From NCBI RefSeq assembly GCF_026745355.1, contig NC_079207.1:13377269-13441268 (forward strand): 64,000 bases of DNA. The letters are read 5' to 3'. The first letter of the stretch is position 1. Every line of letters starts with the position of its first letter. Below are positions 47,657 to 60,167 of this stretch, one piece after another. Both the position numbers and the translations under genes were made by a program. The notes beneath the pieces were generated by a model. It saw only the letters and a program-made list of their open reading frames with translations. It did not search any database and was not told the DNA's origin. The DNA comes from Beta vulgaris subsp. vulgaris (Eukaryota; Streptophyta; Magnoliopsida; Caryophyllales; Amaranthaceae).

Positions 47657-50600
47657 TTAAGAAGTCATGGCAAATAGCCTATTACAATCCGAGTCTAAAA
47701 GCTCCATACAATAGTCAGGTGGTGCGATAATATGATGAATTACATTAAGATCACTTCGTCCACTCCTACATCTATGTGATAATGCATCTGCAACCTGATT
47801 ATCTTTCCTTCTAACGAACAATAACCTCGTCTCGTGGAAATACCGCAATAGCTCCCTGCAATCCATAACAATATCACTATAAAAATCGTCATGATCCAAA
47901 TTGTTATTAATCAGGTCCACAGCTTGCTTGCAGTCGGTGCGGATGACAATGTGTGTATAGTTTTCTTCACTTGCAACATGTAAACCCTGGCGAATTGCTA
48001 ACAACTCTGCATGTAAAGCATTAGAAGCATATGACAAACAATAAAACCCACTACACCATTTCCCTTGTTTATCCCGAATAACACATGCTATGCATATTTT
48101 GGTTTCAATGTCAATAAATGATGCATCAATATTCACATGGACCCATAAGGGCGGAAAACTTTCACACACATGAGCAACACTAGTTGTTGATACATTAAGG
48201 TTCTGAGATGCACTAAATTCTTTAGCTAAGGACACAGCGGCTTTGAGTAAGAGATGGGGGGGAGGAAAGTGTTTTGCATCAAAAATAAGCTTATTCCTAG
48301 CTTTCCAAATCTCGAAACATAAATTAGGAAACAAGACCGACCATTGAATACCCTCGTAACCATTGGGAATGGAAATACAATATTTCAACCATTCAGCTAT
48401 GCTCATAAGTTCCCAAAACTCCCCAGGAGGTCTCACTAAATCCCACACTTGGGATGTAACTACACAATCCATCATCACATGCATTGAGCTCTCTTCACTC
48501 ATATTGCAACAAGGGCACATAGGAGATGGAATGATGTGTCGTACATAGAGGAGAAGTTTTATAGGGATTCTATCCCACCATAGCAGCCACACAAAGAAGC
48601 GTAGTTTGGGGGATGTGTTTATCTTCCAAATCCAGTCCCCTCCTGTTCTAGAGGGTTTCATGTATGTATATATCCTGTAAGCTTGGGAGAGAGAGAACTT
48701 ACCTTGGCTCACTAAGCCAGAATAACTCCGATCGTTATGGTTATCAAAGGAGATAGGATGTGTATATATGCGATCGGATAGAAAAGGGGGTAGTGCGATG
48801 TCTCGTTCAAATTCCAAACGTTATCCTTAATTAAGTCACTGACCTTTAAATTCAACTTTTTCAGTTAACGGTCCTTGCACCCAGGTGCGCAGCGGCCCAA
48901 CCCTAGCCAGTCATCATGCCACACCTTGACGATTTTCCATCCCCAATTTTCCACCTTATGTTAGAGCTCAAGAAGTCAAAACTACGCCCTATGTTTTTCC
49001 ACACTTGGGATCCTTTTCTAAAAGCAATCTGATAATCGTCCCTCTTATATTTTGGATGTAATACAATCCTTTGCTAAGCTTGGGTCGCCCTGGGTCATTT
49101 TCCACCCTAGTTTGGCTAACATAATGGCGTTTAAGTCACTATGACTCCTAAGTCCTAACCCCCCCATGTGTCTAGGTAAGAAAGTATGATGTTGTCCTAC
49201 CAAGTGAATGCGTTTCTTACCCTCCGAATCCCCCCACAAAAAGTCATTGCAGATTTTGTCTAGTTCCTTGAGCGTGGCTTTAGGAAGCTGGGTTGCTTGC
49301 ATATAATAAGAGGCTATCGAATTCATGGATGCTTTAATCAAAACTAACCTCCCTGCTCTGGATAAGAACTTCGCCTTCCACATACTTAACTTCCTACGTA
49401 CTTTATCACGACAAATTGGACCTCATTTCTCTTAGGCCTCATGTGTGACAGTGGGAGACCTAGATAAAGCCCTAAACTCTCACTTTCTTTAATATTCAAG
49501 GTTTCCTGAAACAACATTTTATGGTCTAACAATGTGTTGGGTGAGAAAGTTAGCCGGCTTTTCCCCTCATTAATTTTTTGTCCTGATGCCTCACAAAAGG
49601 TTTGTAGAATATGGCGCAGCGTGAAAGCGGTAGACTCGTCTACCCTCCCAAAAATAAGTAAGTCGTCTGCAAACATAAGGTGTGAAATTGGCACTCTATC
49701 CTTCCCTACCCAAAATGGCGTCCAAGTCTTTTCTAAACAGGCTTGGTTGATGAGGCCGGTCAAATGTTCCAAGCAAATGTTGAAGATGAAAGGGGACATG
49801 GGGTCTCCTTGCCTAAGTCCTCTTGAATGATTGAAAGTTTCAGACTTTTTTCCATTTATTAAGACGAGGATTGTGCCTTATTAATACAATTCATTATGAG
49901 AGTTATAGACTGTGTATCTAGGTTATGGTCTGTAAGACACTGCCTAATGAAATCACATTCTAGTCTGTCATATGCCTTCTCTAGGTCAACTTTCAAAGCA
50001 AACCAACCTAATTTGCCTTTTTTCTTATGCATAGAATGCAGTACCTCTGAGGCTACAGTAAGGTTAATATCTGTTCCTCTACCCTGATGAAACCGTTCTG
50101 ATTTTTTGAAACCCAATTAGGCATAAATGGTTTCATACGGTTCACCAAAATCTTGGTCACCAATTTATACATGGTGTTGCACAAACTTATAGGCCTTAAC
50201 TGTTTTACACTTTCCGGATTCTCTTGTTTGGGGATGAGACAAATCAGGGCTTGACCTAGGTCCTCCGGGATGTCCTGTTTGCTAAACTACTCCCTAACTT
50301 TCTCACAAATCTCCCCTCCAACAATATGCCACTCCTTTTGGAAGAAGATTGGGTGGAATCCATCTGGTCCGGGGGCTTTTATGGTTTCATTGAAAAGAGG
50401 GCCTTGCGGATCTCTTGATCAGTTGGGGGAATCACTAGATTGATTTGATGATTGCAGGCATGGGGTTTGTTCTCACACTCTCAATTTTCTCCGTGTTATA
50501 TAGGTGATGTAAAACGTCCTAATAAGGTCGGTCAACTCACCAGGGTCTGTTATGAGATTTCCAACATTATCCTTTAAACATCGAATACTACTTCTTTGTC

Positions 50601-51700
50601 TCTTAATCAAAACGCTTTTATGAAAGAACGAAGTATTACGCTCACCTTGCGTCACCCAATCTATCCTACTCTTAGCAAGCCAAAGCCACTCTTCTTGAAG
50701 AAGTATATCCATGAACTCAGTTTGTAGGGACTCTTCCAAGTTAAGATGAAAAAGGGAAGCAGGGTTAAATTGAAGGTAGTTTTGGATTCCCTTGAGACGG
50801 GCAAGCACTCTTTTCTTTTTTGAATATACGTTCCCAAAAACCTTAGTATTCCACAAGGAAAGCTCTATTCCTACTTTCTTTATTTTTGAGCTAATGGTGT
50901 CATACTCTCTATTCCAAGCCTCCTTTACCACCCCCTCAAAGGTCGGGTCTTGAATCCACATTGGTTCGAAACGAAAGGGTTTTACCCCCATAGGCGGGGG
51001 AGGGTTGTCAAGGGTACATAGAATAGGTGTATGATCCGATGAAATTCGGGGAAGATGCCAAATACAAGAGTTGGGATACGTTGTCATCCATTCATCATTT
51101 CCAAAACCTCTATCTAACCGCTCGAAAATGGGATTGTTTTTTCTCTTATTTGTCCATGTGAATTTTGGGCCATTGAAACCAAGATCAAGCAATTTGCACA
51201 TATTAATAGTATGGTTAAACAAGTTAGTGCGTGAGTTATTTATTGTGTTGCCTCCCCATTTTTCCGATTGACAAAGAACCTCATTAAAGTCTCCCATAAC
51301 CAACCATGGTATATTAACATTTTGCGAAACTTGATATAAATCATCCCATAATAATTTTCTATTCTTAAATTTAGAACTAGCATATATAGCGGAAAGAAAA
51401 AAGGAAGTGTTAGAATTTACCTCCACTAGTGCATGGACTCCTTGAGCATTCTTGTTGATGATATGGACGTTCACACGCCCCGGATTCCACATCATAAGAA
51501 TGCCCCTGCATACCAATGGGATCGACGAGGAACCAAGAATCATAAGGGAGGGTGCCAACAATATTAGCCGTGTGGGCTCGGTTTGTTTTTGTTTCGGCAA
51601 GGATAATGATGTCTGGGCGGTTATGGGCTATAAGGTGCATGAAGTTGGGTTTAAAAGTATTGCGCGCTAAACCCCGCGCGTTCCAAAATAGCACTGTCAT
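47657..51700 (-). pseudogene. LINE ORF2: endonuclease, reverse transcriptase, RNase H
   Basis: From the ATG at 51700, MTVLFWNARGLARN opens the AP-like endonuclease, with DIIILAETKTN following. The frame then shifts near 51.55 kb and continues (51600-50473) with WLVMGDFNEV, LDRGFGNDEW and RISSDHTPIL, all endonuclease landmarks. Reverse transcriptase pieces follow: LGWFALKVDLEKAYDRL (50116-49859), MSPFIFNICLEHL and MFADDLLIF (49799-49386; FADD is the catalytic box), then SRAGRLVLIKASMNSI (49383-49045). The last piece (48817-47657) has a zinc-binding CPCCNMSEESSMHVMMDC and an RNase H fold (VNIDASF, HAELLAI, IRTDCKQAVDLI, VRRKDNQVADALSH). At least four frame breaks make it non-functional. Confidence 0.9.
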
Positions 51701-51704
51701 ATTA

Positions 51705-53495
51705 TGTGGGAGATAGGGTTTCCTCTTGAGCGCCTTTATGACCCCCGTCTGTGGCTCGGCCCACGGATTGACTTGCTCGCCTGTCATTGGACATACCCAC
51801 TTGTGCCTTTGTGGATGGACCCTCATCATAGTGGTTCTTAGGGGTTTTTTTCCTCCGACCTCGGCCCATTGAAGTTGTATGGTCATCTGCTTCAACATGG
51901 GCATTAAGTCCATCTCCATCACCGCATTCGAGTTCCCGTGGGCTGTCCATCCATCGGTGAGAACTTCAACCTTACTCTTGTTCGTGTTTGATGGATGAAT
52001 GGTTGTGGGTCTAGCCACGGTCCCAACCCTTGTAACACTGCCCTCTCTTCGTCTTCGGCTACGACCTCTTTCTTTAGCACCCAATTTAGTAGTATCCATG
52101 GCACTTGTGGGAGATGAGCTGCGTCTTGTATCTGTGGAAGGTGAGCAGGTTCTATGATTCCTTGATGGTACATGAGCAGCCCCATATTCTCCTCTTCCAC
52201 TACTGCCGGTTTCAAGATCAGCTTCTTGACTTCGGTGAATGATAATTCGTCCATTATCTCCCCCTCCTGACGGAGGTAGAACACATTTCTCATGTCGATG
52301 TCCGGTAGGAGAGGTAGCATGGGCCTCGCCAGAATGCATGGATATCTCCATTACTGTCTCTGAATGTGGGGGGGGCCGAGGTGGGGAGTTGGGTGGTGAG
52401 TTCTCGGTGGACGTGGGTGACAGTGGTGGTGGAGTGAGGTCGGACCTCTGGACTTGAGTATGTATAACTTGGTGGGGAAGGAGAGGAAACATTTTTTTTT
52501 GAGGTAAGTATTTTTTCCTGGGTTTGAGCTTTCTTTTTTGTGTTGATATTTTTTGGGGTCTCGTCTTTATCAAAGGAGTGAGGAGGGAGGTTTCTTTTTT
52601 CTGAGTTCTGGCTTAAAACTCCACTTTTCGTGAATTCATTGGTTGGATGAGATATTTCTTCTGCACTTTCATTCACAATTTGAAGAAGGTCAAAAGGATT
52701 TTCCTAACATAAATCCTCCTTTTCTTTTGGATTTGATGTCTTAGGTTTATAGGGTTGGGTGCTTGGAAGTTTCTTCTGACATCCTTGAAAGTGGGTTGAC
52801 AAGAGTGATTTCTTTGGGAGTCCATCTTTTGGCCACACTTGTTCCCTGTTTGTGCTTCACATGGGTCCACTCATTTTCTTCAGCTCTTCTTTGTGCCACG
52901 TGGGTCACCGGGGTTGGGTGGAAGGCTTGACTTTTTTCACTATGTCCAAAACTATTGCATTTTGCACAGTACCATGGTCCTTCCATGAAGGTTACCTCCT
53001 GGAAAAATTGCCCAACCACAGCCCCTTTGTTGGTGTTTGTCCTTCCTCCATTAACAGACACAGACGTGCGAAACGCCTGCCCTCACCTTGGACCGACGTA
53101 CTATCCACTCGCAACAATTTCCCCATTGCTTTTCCAATTGTCTCTAACATTCCATTTTCGAAAAATTCCACTGGTAACTCATTTAAGGTGGCCCAAACAG
53201 CTCCCACTTTTGGTAAGTTTTTTGACGGCCAGAAACCTGGTTCCCAATTTTGATTCCAGAGGTGGAATTGTTGTATCATCCATGGCCCCTGCGCGAGAAT
53301 TGACGTTTTTTGTTCTTTGGATGCACATTTCACTGTATAAAACCCCCGTCCTAATGCAAGCAAGTTTGGAGTTTTGGGGAGGGACCAAATCTTTTTGAGT
53401 TCATTTGCTAGGAATTCTCTGGAGAAAGACTTCCCCACCACTTTAATTATCACAGCTAACATCCATGGCTCACTAATTTCTTTGTATTTTTCCAT
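51705..53495 (-). pseudogene. LINE ORF1 (nucleic-acid-binding) with frameshifts
   Basis: The first piece (53495-52992, 167 residues) starts MEKYKEISEPWMLAVIIKVV and contains LALGRGFYTVKCASKEQKT and GPWMIQQFHLWNQNWEPGF, the DUF4283-type RNA-binding fold of plant LINE ORF1. A shifted frame gives WYCAKCNSFGHSEKSQAFH, a worn CCHC zinc knuckle (one Cys replaced). The following part is Pro/Thr/Ser/Arg-rich and spread over three frames. ORF1 proteins coat LINE RNA; this one cannot be made whole. The 3' limit is uncertain because its last frame runs into ORF2. Confidence 0.8.
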
Positions 53496-53882
53496 GGAGA
53501 TTGGTATAAAATTTCACCCTCTTTTGACTCCATCGGAGGCGAGGACGACGCTGGGTATGAAACTTGTGGCAGGAAGTCTCTCAGGGAGACCATTTCTTGG
53601 GCGGCCACTACGTGACTAAAAGACTGTTTTAACAGAGCATGTGTGGGAAGGTTAATTTTTGTGGTGTTTTGGGTTGGAAAAGGGTCCGGTGGTCGAGGGG
53701 GTGGCGGGTTGGGTTCCGGGTGGTGGGTATTGGTGGGGTTGGGGTCATGATTCTTGGTTCCGTCGTTGTCCCTTTTGGCTGTGCTGGAGTCCAGTACAAG
53801 GGGAGGGGGGTAATTTGTGTCGTGAGGACAAACTCTCTCTCCTCACTTTCTCTCTCCATTTAGAAGTATACAACTTCTAGTT

Positions 53883-54139
53883 GGATATATGTTTAGCAAG
53901 TTGTTTTGCATTTGGTAAGTCATGGATTCTTTTTGGCTTTTACAAAGAATATTGCATTTGCTGAACATATATCCAAAAGAAAAGGGTTTTGCATTTGGTA
54001 AGTCATGGGTTTCACTTTACAATTTTTTGGCTTTTCACACCCGGAGTGTCTATGTTTTCTAACTTTTTTTTTGGCCTTTACATAGGTTAATTTCTATAGA
54101 AAGACGCTGAAAAGAAAGAAGAGAGCATTACTTTTTTTA
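53883..54139. other. Intergenic between LINE and Helitron
   Basis: TTTTGCATTTGGTAAGTCATGG occurs twice in slightly different form (about 53905 and 53987), a short direct repeat. Nothing else seen. Confidence 0.4.
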
Positions 54140-54629
54140 TCTTTATTATATAAGGGAAGGGGGGAGCAATGGTGTCCTCTTTTGAAACGCTTATTTTGCC
54201 CTCCTTTCCTTTGTAAATTACAAAAGGAACTACAAAATCAAAATTGACACTCAAAGAAAACTATCGAAAATAAATTTACAACACTCACTCACAAATCACT
54301 TAAAAGAAGAAACTTTACAAATCACTCATACAATTTATGAAATATTGTACTTAATTCAAAAATCAACTAAAAAATTATAATATTAAAATCATAAATAAAT
54401 TCAATAAAATTTCTATTTTGTTCATAGAATTTAACTTTGAAAAGTAAAAAAAAAAAACAAAAAGAATAGTGAGAGACTTAAGTGACATAAACTAAACCAA
54501 TCAAATTTTCCAACTAAAAACAATTATACTTCGTATGTCTAATGTTCAAATTGTGACTCTTATACTGAAGAAAATCGAGTTTCTGTTTCGAAAAAAATTC
54601 AAGCACGCATCGCGTGCAAAAAATTCTAG
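54140..54629 (+). mobile_element. Helitron (GCACGCATCGCGTGC family)
   Basis: Starts A|TCTTTATTATATAAGGGAAG and ends hairpin GCACGCATCGCGTGC, AAAAAATTCTAG|T. Same family as 19416-20035, in the other orientation. Confidence 0.9.
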
Positions 54630-56140
54630 TTTCACCTATTGAATTACCTTACTTTGTTGTGGTCCCAACTTTCTTTCTCTATATTCATGGGTTTCCTTCC
54701 ACTTTCTCCATGTTGCACTAATTTTTTTCTTCTTATACATTAATAAAATTTACATTAGTTAAAAGTCATGATTACACTTTACAAGTTAGGAAAATACATG
54801 CTTGTAGCAAAATTTGTTTCAGTTATTAAAACACGAAAGAAGTACGTGCTTATAATATTGCAGCGTTAAATTTAAGATTATTGACATGTTCACTAAAAAA
54901 TCCTCTACACGACTTTCATTCGAAAGACGAAATTAAAGGTAGACAACAGACATAATTCCCCCTAGAGAAGACCGAAATCGAGTCAGACAATTTCTATTTT
55001 CGTAAAAAAGCTCAGGGAGTAAGACCCTAAAAAAGTTCAAGATGCGTAGGAAATGACCCTACCCCGGACATGAGGGACAACATTGAGATGCCAAAAGACT
55101 CCGTCGAACATTTCAAACACATGAGTTCAACTTGATTTATGTAAGGTTAGACGATAAACGGAAAACGATGATAGAGCCAATTTGTTTGATAGGACATTGT
55201 AATATACCTTTAGATCACCTGATCTATCGCACTTCCATCCTTGTTAGATTAGGGTATATGACAAATCAAAAACATCATTCTTTGTTCTTGGCTTAAAGCA
55301 TTTATTTCGTTTTCTTAACAGGACACTGGTTGATCTCAAATTTAACCAGGCTTTGGCCCTACAATACTTTGATCAAACCAAAAAATGTCATATATTGAGA
55401 TAAAAATTTGGATAAAATGTAACTATATATATGTATGTTGTATAGTTGGAGTCTCATTGTCCCACCATAAAGGGTGAACCTTAAAGCATCATAAATCATG
55501 ATGGGAGGCTCGAAATTCTCCTCAAGGCTCTATGTTGATGTGGGTCCCTTCAACCTGGCCAGGTGCAAAGTGCAAACCAAGCTTAACCAGAGTGGATTTG
55601 AGGTTGAGTTAATTATTAACCTTTACAAACCCACATGAGTTTATGACCGTTTGAACGGCCACTGAATTGCAGACACAAAACATTAAACAGTACAAACTAA
55701 GCTGACAACAAAAGATATATTGCTCCTCATTTGAGTCACTTCCCATACTTCTAGATCACGTTCTTCAATGCACCCCTCTCGCTTAAAATTATTTTTAGGA
55801 TTTTTTTTAGTGTATACTTATTCCTTAAAAACAACAATTCCTTGTTTTTTTAAACTGAGATTATGAAGATTTACAAGATGCTCCTTTCTCAACCTTTTTG
55901 TGTTCGGTTAATCCATTTATATAAATATTTTTTTTCACCAAAGCTCTACAAATATCATTATAAGGTGTTTAAGTCATTTTTTTAAAACTTATTTTTAATC
56001 TAGTTCAATTAATTTCAATTTTTCTTTGTAATTTATTTTTTCTCAGTTCAGTTGAGTTAATCTCAGTTCAGTTCAGTGCAGTTTCTCTTAGTTCAAAAGA
56101 ACGAGGACTTACTCGTTCTTTTTCTGTTACAACAATAAAG
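54630..56140. other. Intergenic, nothing certain
   Basis: AT-rich with one moderately GC-rich patch (55440-55620: GTCCCACCATAAAGGGTGAA, GGGTCCCTTCAACCTGGCC), possibly a retroelement relic, and a TCAGTTCAGTTGAG stretch near 56045 like the Harbinger MITE body. No gene seen. Confidence 0.4.
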
Positions 56141-56835
56141 TTTTTACGTTTATTAATGCACAACTATAATTATAAATATGTATAATGGCTTTTTTTTAAT
56201 GAAATTACAAAAATTTAATATTTTCAAAACATGTATTGAGACGAATCTAACAAAATCCTACATAACTATATCTTTTCTTACGTAAAAATCATAATAGATA
56301 GTTAAAAGGATGAAGTATGAACTATAGAACGGATGAAGTATGAACTAGGGTTACATACATCAAAATCGTAATTTTAGCAAACATACATTCTCTATTTCTT
56401 AATAGATTCATTATTTCGGCATTATACACGATTTATATACTCCTTCTTCCTATGAAAAATGCTCTTATTTTACTTTTTTTGTTATGTCAATGTACATTTA
56501 ATATCATTAGTATATATATGTATTTTAGTAAAAATTGTAAAAGTTTGATTTTCATTTTTTTTTTTGAGGGGAAGTTTGATTTTCATATTGTTTTCATTGA
56601 GAGCTGAAACGAATAACAAAGAAACTCTACACGATTATGTTTTTTTATTATATATTAAGAAAAATTAAAAGATTATTTTTACTTATTAATAATGTCAATA
56701 TTGCAAATCAAAGATTTTTTGGGACGAAGGAAGTACTAACTTTGACCTCATTTATTTAATAATAAATACATATGATAAATGTCATATATCCAATTGTTGT
56801 TAGGTGCATTTCAATTTATATTTTTCAAAATGTAT

Positions 56836-57085
56836 ACTCCATCTGTTTCAAATTATAAGGCATTTTAGCTGGAAAAATTTGTTTCAAAATATAAGGCATT
56901 CTACAATACCAATGTCGGATTAAATGCAACTTTATATTATCAAGATAAGCTTATAGGTTATTTTGTATTATCAATACAAAATTTAATGTCAATTCTTATT
57001 ACCCATGCAAATCTAACTAAAATTAACTAAATTCTTTATCTATGTGCAAAAACCTTAAACGACTTATATTTTGAAACGGAGGGAG
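56836..57085. mobile_element. Stowaway-like MITE, unit 1 only
   Basis: CTCCATCTGTTTCAAATTAT and ATATTTTGAAACGGAGGGAG inverted ends. Unit 2 reads straight through at CAAAATGTATGTGTTGTTTG, an empty site. Confidence 0.85.
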
Positions 57086-57256
57086 ATGTGTTATTTGGTT
57101 GATTGTTTCCTTTGAAGTTTCAATTTCTAGGAAATGGCAAAAGTTATTTTGTTGCTTATAAGAAGTTTTACTTACCTAGATCCCCTTACGTCAACAACTT
57201 CCTCTATTTTGCAACGAGTAAAAATTCTTACATTTTTGGCAAACAAAACAACCTTA

Positions 57257-57727
57257 GAGCATTGTCAATGGTGAACAAAAAGTCCACCAAATTTCCCTCC
57301 TTACTCATGTTTTATTTATTTCATGAACAAAAATATCACCTCCATTCCACTCATGAATAAATAAATTATCACCATACCTCATTTCATTAAAAAAAATTAT
57401 TCCGAAATATGTTAATATGGGTATCATTTTATATATAGAGGGAAATAAATTATGAATTTTGGTATAATTTCTTGATAAAGGAATTTTCCGGGAAATTCCA
57501 TGGAAATTTCTATAAAATTTCCTTAAGTTACCCAAGACATGTGTCAACTTGTCATTAGCTTGTTTTGTGTAGTTTAAGATGTACAATTTGTTCACATGGT
57601 GAACAATGAACAATTTGTTCATGTCATCAACAAATTATTATAAGTATAACCAATGGGAGAGCTGTTTTTTTGTTCACTCAAAAAAATTGCAATTTCATGA
57701 ACAATTGTGTCACCATTGACATTGCTC
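57257..57727. mobile_element. Harbinger-like MITE, unit 1 only
   Basis: GAGCATTGTCAATGGTGA and TCACCATTGACATTGCTC are inverted ends flanked by TTA (57254-57256, 57728-57730). Unit 2 has the empty site AACCTTAGGAAGTT with a single TTA near 60643. Confidence 0.92.
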
Positions 57728-58723
57728 TTAGGAAGTTTAATATCACATGTATTTTCATGTCAACCAAACAACACCTAAATCTTAGAATTTTACTCATGTA
57801 CAATTAAAGATATTAGTGGTCAATCGTCAAAGTGATGCCCTACTAAACGTGTATTACAAAGCAATGCATCTAATAAATGACAGTAATAGATCAATGGTAA
57901 TGTATTTTAGTTAAATTTTATAAGAACAACCCTATGTCAGGGAAATCAAATTTCATTCGTAAACATGTGTTTGTTTCTTCATAAATAGTATTACCACTTA
58001 CACATTCTAAAGTTGTATCGAATGATATGAAATTTTGTTAAGAAAATAGATGTTTTAAGGATGCACAAATATAACCGTAAACATAAATTACTTTCAATAC
58101 AAAATTACACTAAAGTCGTACCAAAAGAATCATTAACGATGTCGAGCTAAAATTGTGATTAAGACATTTATTACCCTTACAAAAAAAATCACTAAAAATA
58201 AAGATTATTGTGATTGAAATTTATAATGTCTATATGACCAAATTCAAATATTTATATTCCCTATATTTCAATCAAATTTAATATCAAACATTTAAATTTG
58301 ATCTATTAAATCTTTTTTACGTTTACTAATGCACAACTTTAATTATAAATATGTATAATTACTTATTTTTTAATATAAATTACAAAAACTTAATATTTTC
58401 ATAACATGTATTGAGACGAATCTAACAAGATCCTATATAACTATACCTTTTCTTATGTAAAAATCATAATAAATAGTGAAAGGGTGATGACTGAATAGTG
58501 TAAAAATCAATTGTTGCAATAGCAATAGAACGGATGAAGCATGAACTAAGATTACATACTTTAAAATCGTAATTTTTAACAAACATATATACATTCTCTA
58601 TTTCTTAATAGATTCAATATTTTGACAGTATACACGATTCATATACTCCTACGTCCTATAAAGAGGTTCCTATTTTACTTTTTTTTTATGTCTGTTAATG
58701 TACGTTTAATATCATTAATATGC

Positions 58724-58726
<3 letters not shown>

Positions 58727-58818
<92 letters not shown>

Positions 58819-58824
58819 ATATAA

Positions 58825-58869
<45 letters not shown>
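58727..58869. repeat. (TA)n microsatellite
   Basis: About 140 bases of nearly pure TA with a few AATATA interruptions. A much shorter TA run remains on the other side of the TIR element (60168-60177). Confidence 0.95.
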
Positions 58870-58871
<2 letters not shown>

Positions 58872-60167
58872 ATCCGCTGAAAACAGCTCTTAGTATGAAA
58901 ACTGACAACAAGGGTAACTTTTACCACTTTTAGGGTAACTTTATATACTTTAGGGGTAACTTTTGCCTGTTTTAAGATAATTTCATTATATTAAGGATAA
59001 CTTTATATATTTCAAGGGCAACTTTATATATGATATGGGTAACTTTTAGTGCGTTTAGGATAACATTATTATGTCATAATTAATTTTCATCTTTCAAGGA
59101 TAACTTTGAGTATTATAAGGATAACTTTGAGTATTATAAGGGTAACTTTGAGTATTACAGTAACTTTTAAGTCTTCAACAAATCTACACCAAAATCCACC
59201 AAAAATTCACAAGTCAAAGATCAAATCACCGACAACAATCACGTAAATTTCTTCTAATTGAAATTCAAAATCGATCAACAGATTCAATCGTGCATCTATT
59301 TTCAAACACAATTCCAATCACAAAAATGTGATAGATCTTTGAAAATCTCAAACAAAACAGATCGAATTTGAAAGAAAAATGAAGATGTCTCCGCAATTTC
59401 GATCGAATTACTAGATTCAAAAATTCAGTTGAAGATCTGATAATGATGATCAAAATGAGCTCAAAATTATCAGAAAATTAACAATTACTCATCAAATCAC
59501 ATAACTCTCAAACCAGAACACAGAGAAATTTAAAATTATTCAACCTCAATCAATAATCAAAACAGAGATAAATCTTTGTTTGAGGAAACGAGAATTCCGT
59601 CGAGGCCATGAACAGCGACGTCAGATCTCAAGTAGAGGTCGTGAGAAAAGACGCAAACTCCATCAATGGTGACGAATCGGCGACCAGAAGAAGTGACGAA
59701 GACGACATGGCTTGGCGCAAGAGTCTCAAGGTAAGGATTTGAGGAGAGAGAAACATTGCGAAGCTCTGCAAACGTGAGTTGAAGAAAGGTGAATCCATGG
59801 CGGCCGACGCCCTTGTTGACTGAGGTTGAGTTATATTTGTGAGAAAGGATTTGAATGGAGAGGTCAGAGACTGCGATGGAGTTACCGAAGAGGTCGAAGC
59901 CGTTAGCTTGGAGAGCGAAAATGGCGGATTCGAGATTACGGAGAGAGAGGTCTGCTATGGAAGTTGAGATGAGGTAGTAGAGAAAATCGCCAGTGAGAAA
60001 GGAGGGGTAAGAGAGAGAAAGTCATGTGCTTCTAGTAGTTCTAGATGACCAAGCTAAGCGAGAATGAAACGAGATCTGACGGTTAATAAAACCAAGCGAA
60101 ATCGGACGGTCAAGATTGGATGTTTTCAGTTTTCAGCCTAGGAGTGGTTTTCACAAGATCCAATTCC
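58870..60167. mobile_element. TIR element in (TA)n, carrying a captured gene fragment
   Basis: The left end TATAGGATCCGCTGAAAACA continues CTCTTAGTATGAAAACTGAC; the inverted right end TATAGGAATTGGATCTTGTG continues AAAACCACTCCTAGGCTGAA. These align over about 45 bases. TA repeats flank both sides. The left third repeats (A)GGGTAACTTT and AAGGATAACTTTGAGTATTA. The right third is a piece of a fasciclin-like gene on the minus strand. No transposase. Superfamily uncertain; some rice MITEs (Micron) also sit in (TA)n. Confidence 0.75.
59557..60021 (-). pseudogene. Captured FAS1-domain (fasciclin-like AGP) gene fragment
   Basis: An open minus-strand reading of 154 codons runs from just after a TGA (60024-60022) to a TGA at 59559-59557. 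It has no ATG at its start. It contains LESAIFALQANGFDLFGNSI, ILSHKYN, LQLTFAELRN, ETLAPSHVVFVTSSG, VTIDGVCVFSHDLYLRSDVA and VHGLDGIL. These match a FAS1 domain of the fasciclin-like arabinogalactan protein FLA19-21 type: an opening GYxLFxNAI helix, an FAEL helix and a closing IDGV...VAVHGLDGIL. About 40 residues in the middle (after FTFL) seem deleted without frame loss. Secretion signal and GPI end are absent. Cell-surface FLAs act in wall adhesion; this piece is most likely a non-functional passenger. Confidence 0.75.

Larger units (their letters stand above)
47624..53866 (-). mobile_element. Full-length L1-type LINE, inactive
   Basis: TATACAACTTCTAGTT lies at 47608-47623 and again at 53867-53882, a perfect 16-base target duplication (its last TT overlaps the tail T run). 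The minus-strand element ends in poly(A) (T run at about 47622-47633) and starts near 53866, so about 6.2 kb is present, from 5' UTR to tail. ORF1 and ORF2 domains occur in the right order but in several frames. Confidence 0.93.
56141..58313. repeat. Tandem duplication, unit 1
   Basis: Direct repeat of 58314-61258 with roughly 85-90% identity, from TTTTTACGTTTA.TAATGCAC to GATCTATTAAATCTTTTTT. Unit 1 carries its own Stowaway and Harbinger-like MITEs, both missing from unit 2. Confidence 0.9.

Noticed and set aside
58622..58927. Ile/Tyr repeat proteins on both strands
   Set aside because: Direct translation of the (TA)n microsatellite.
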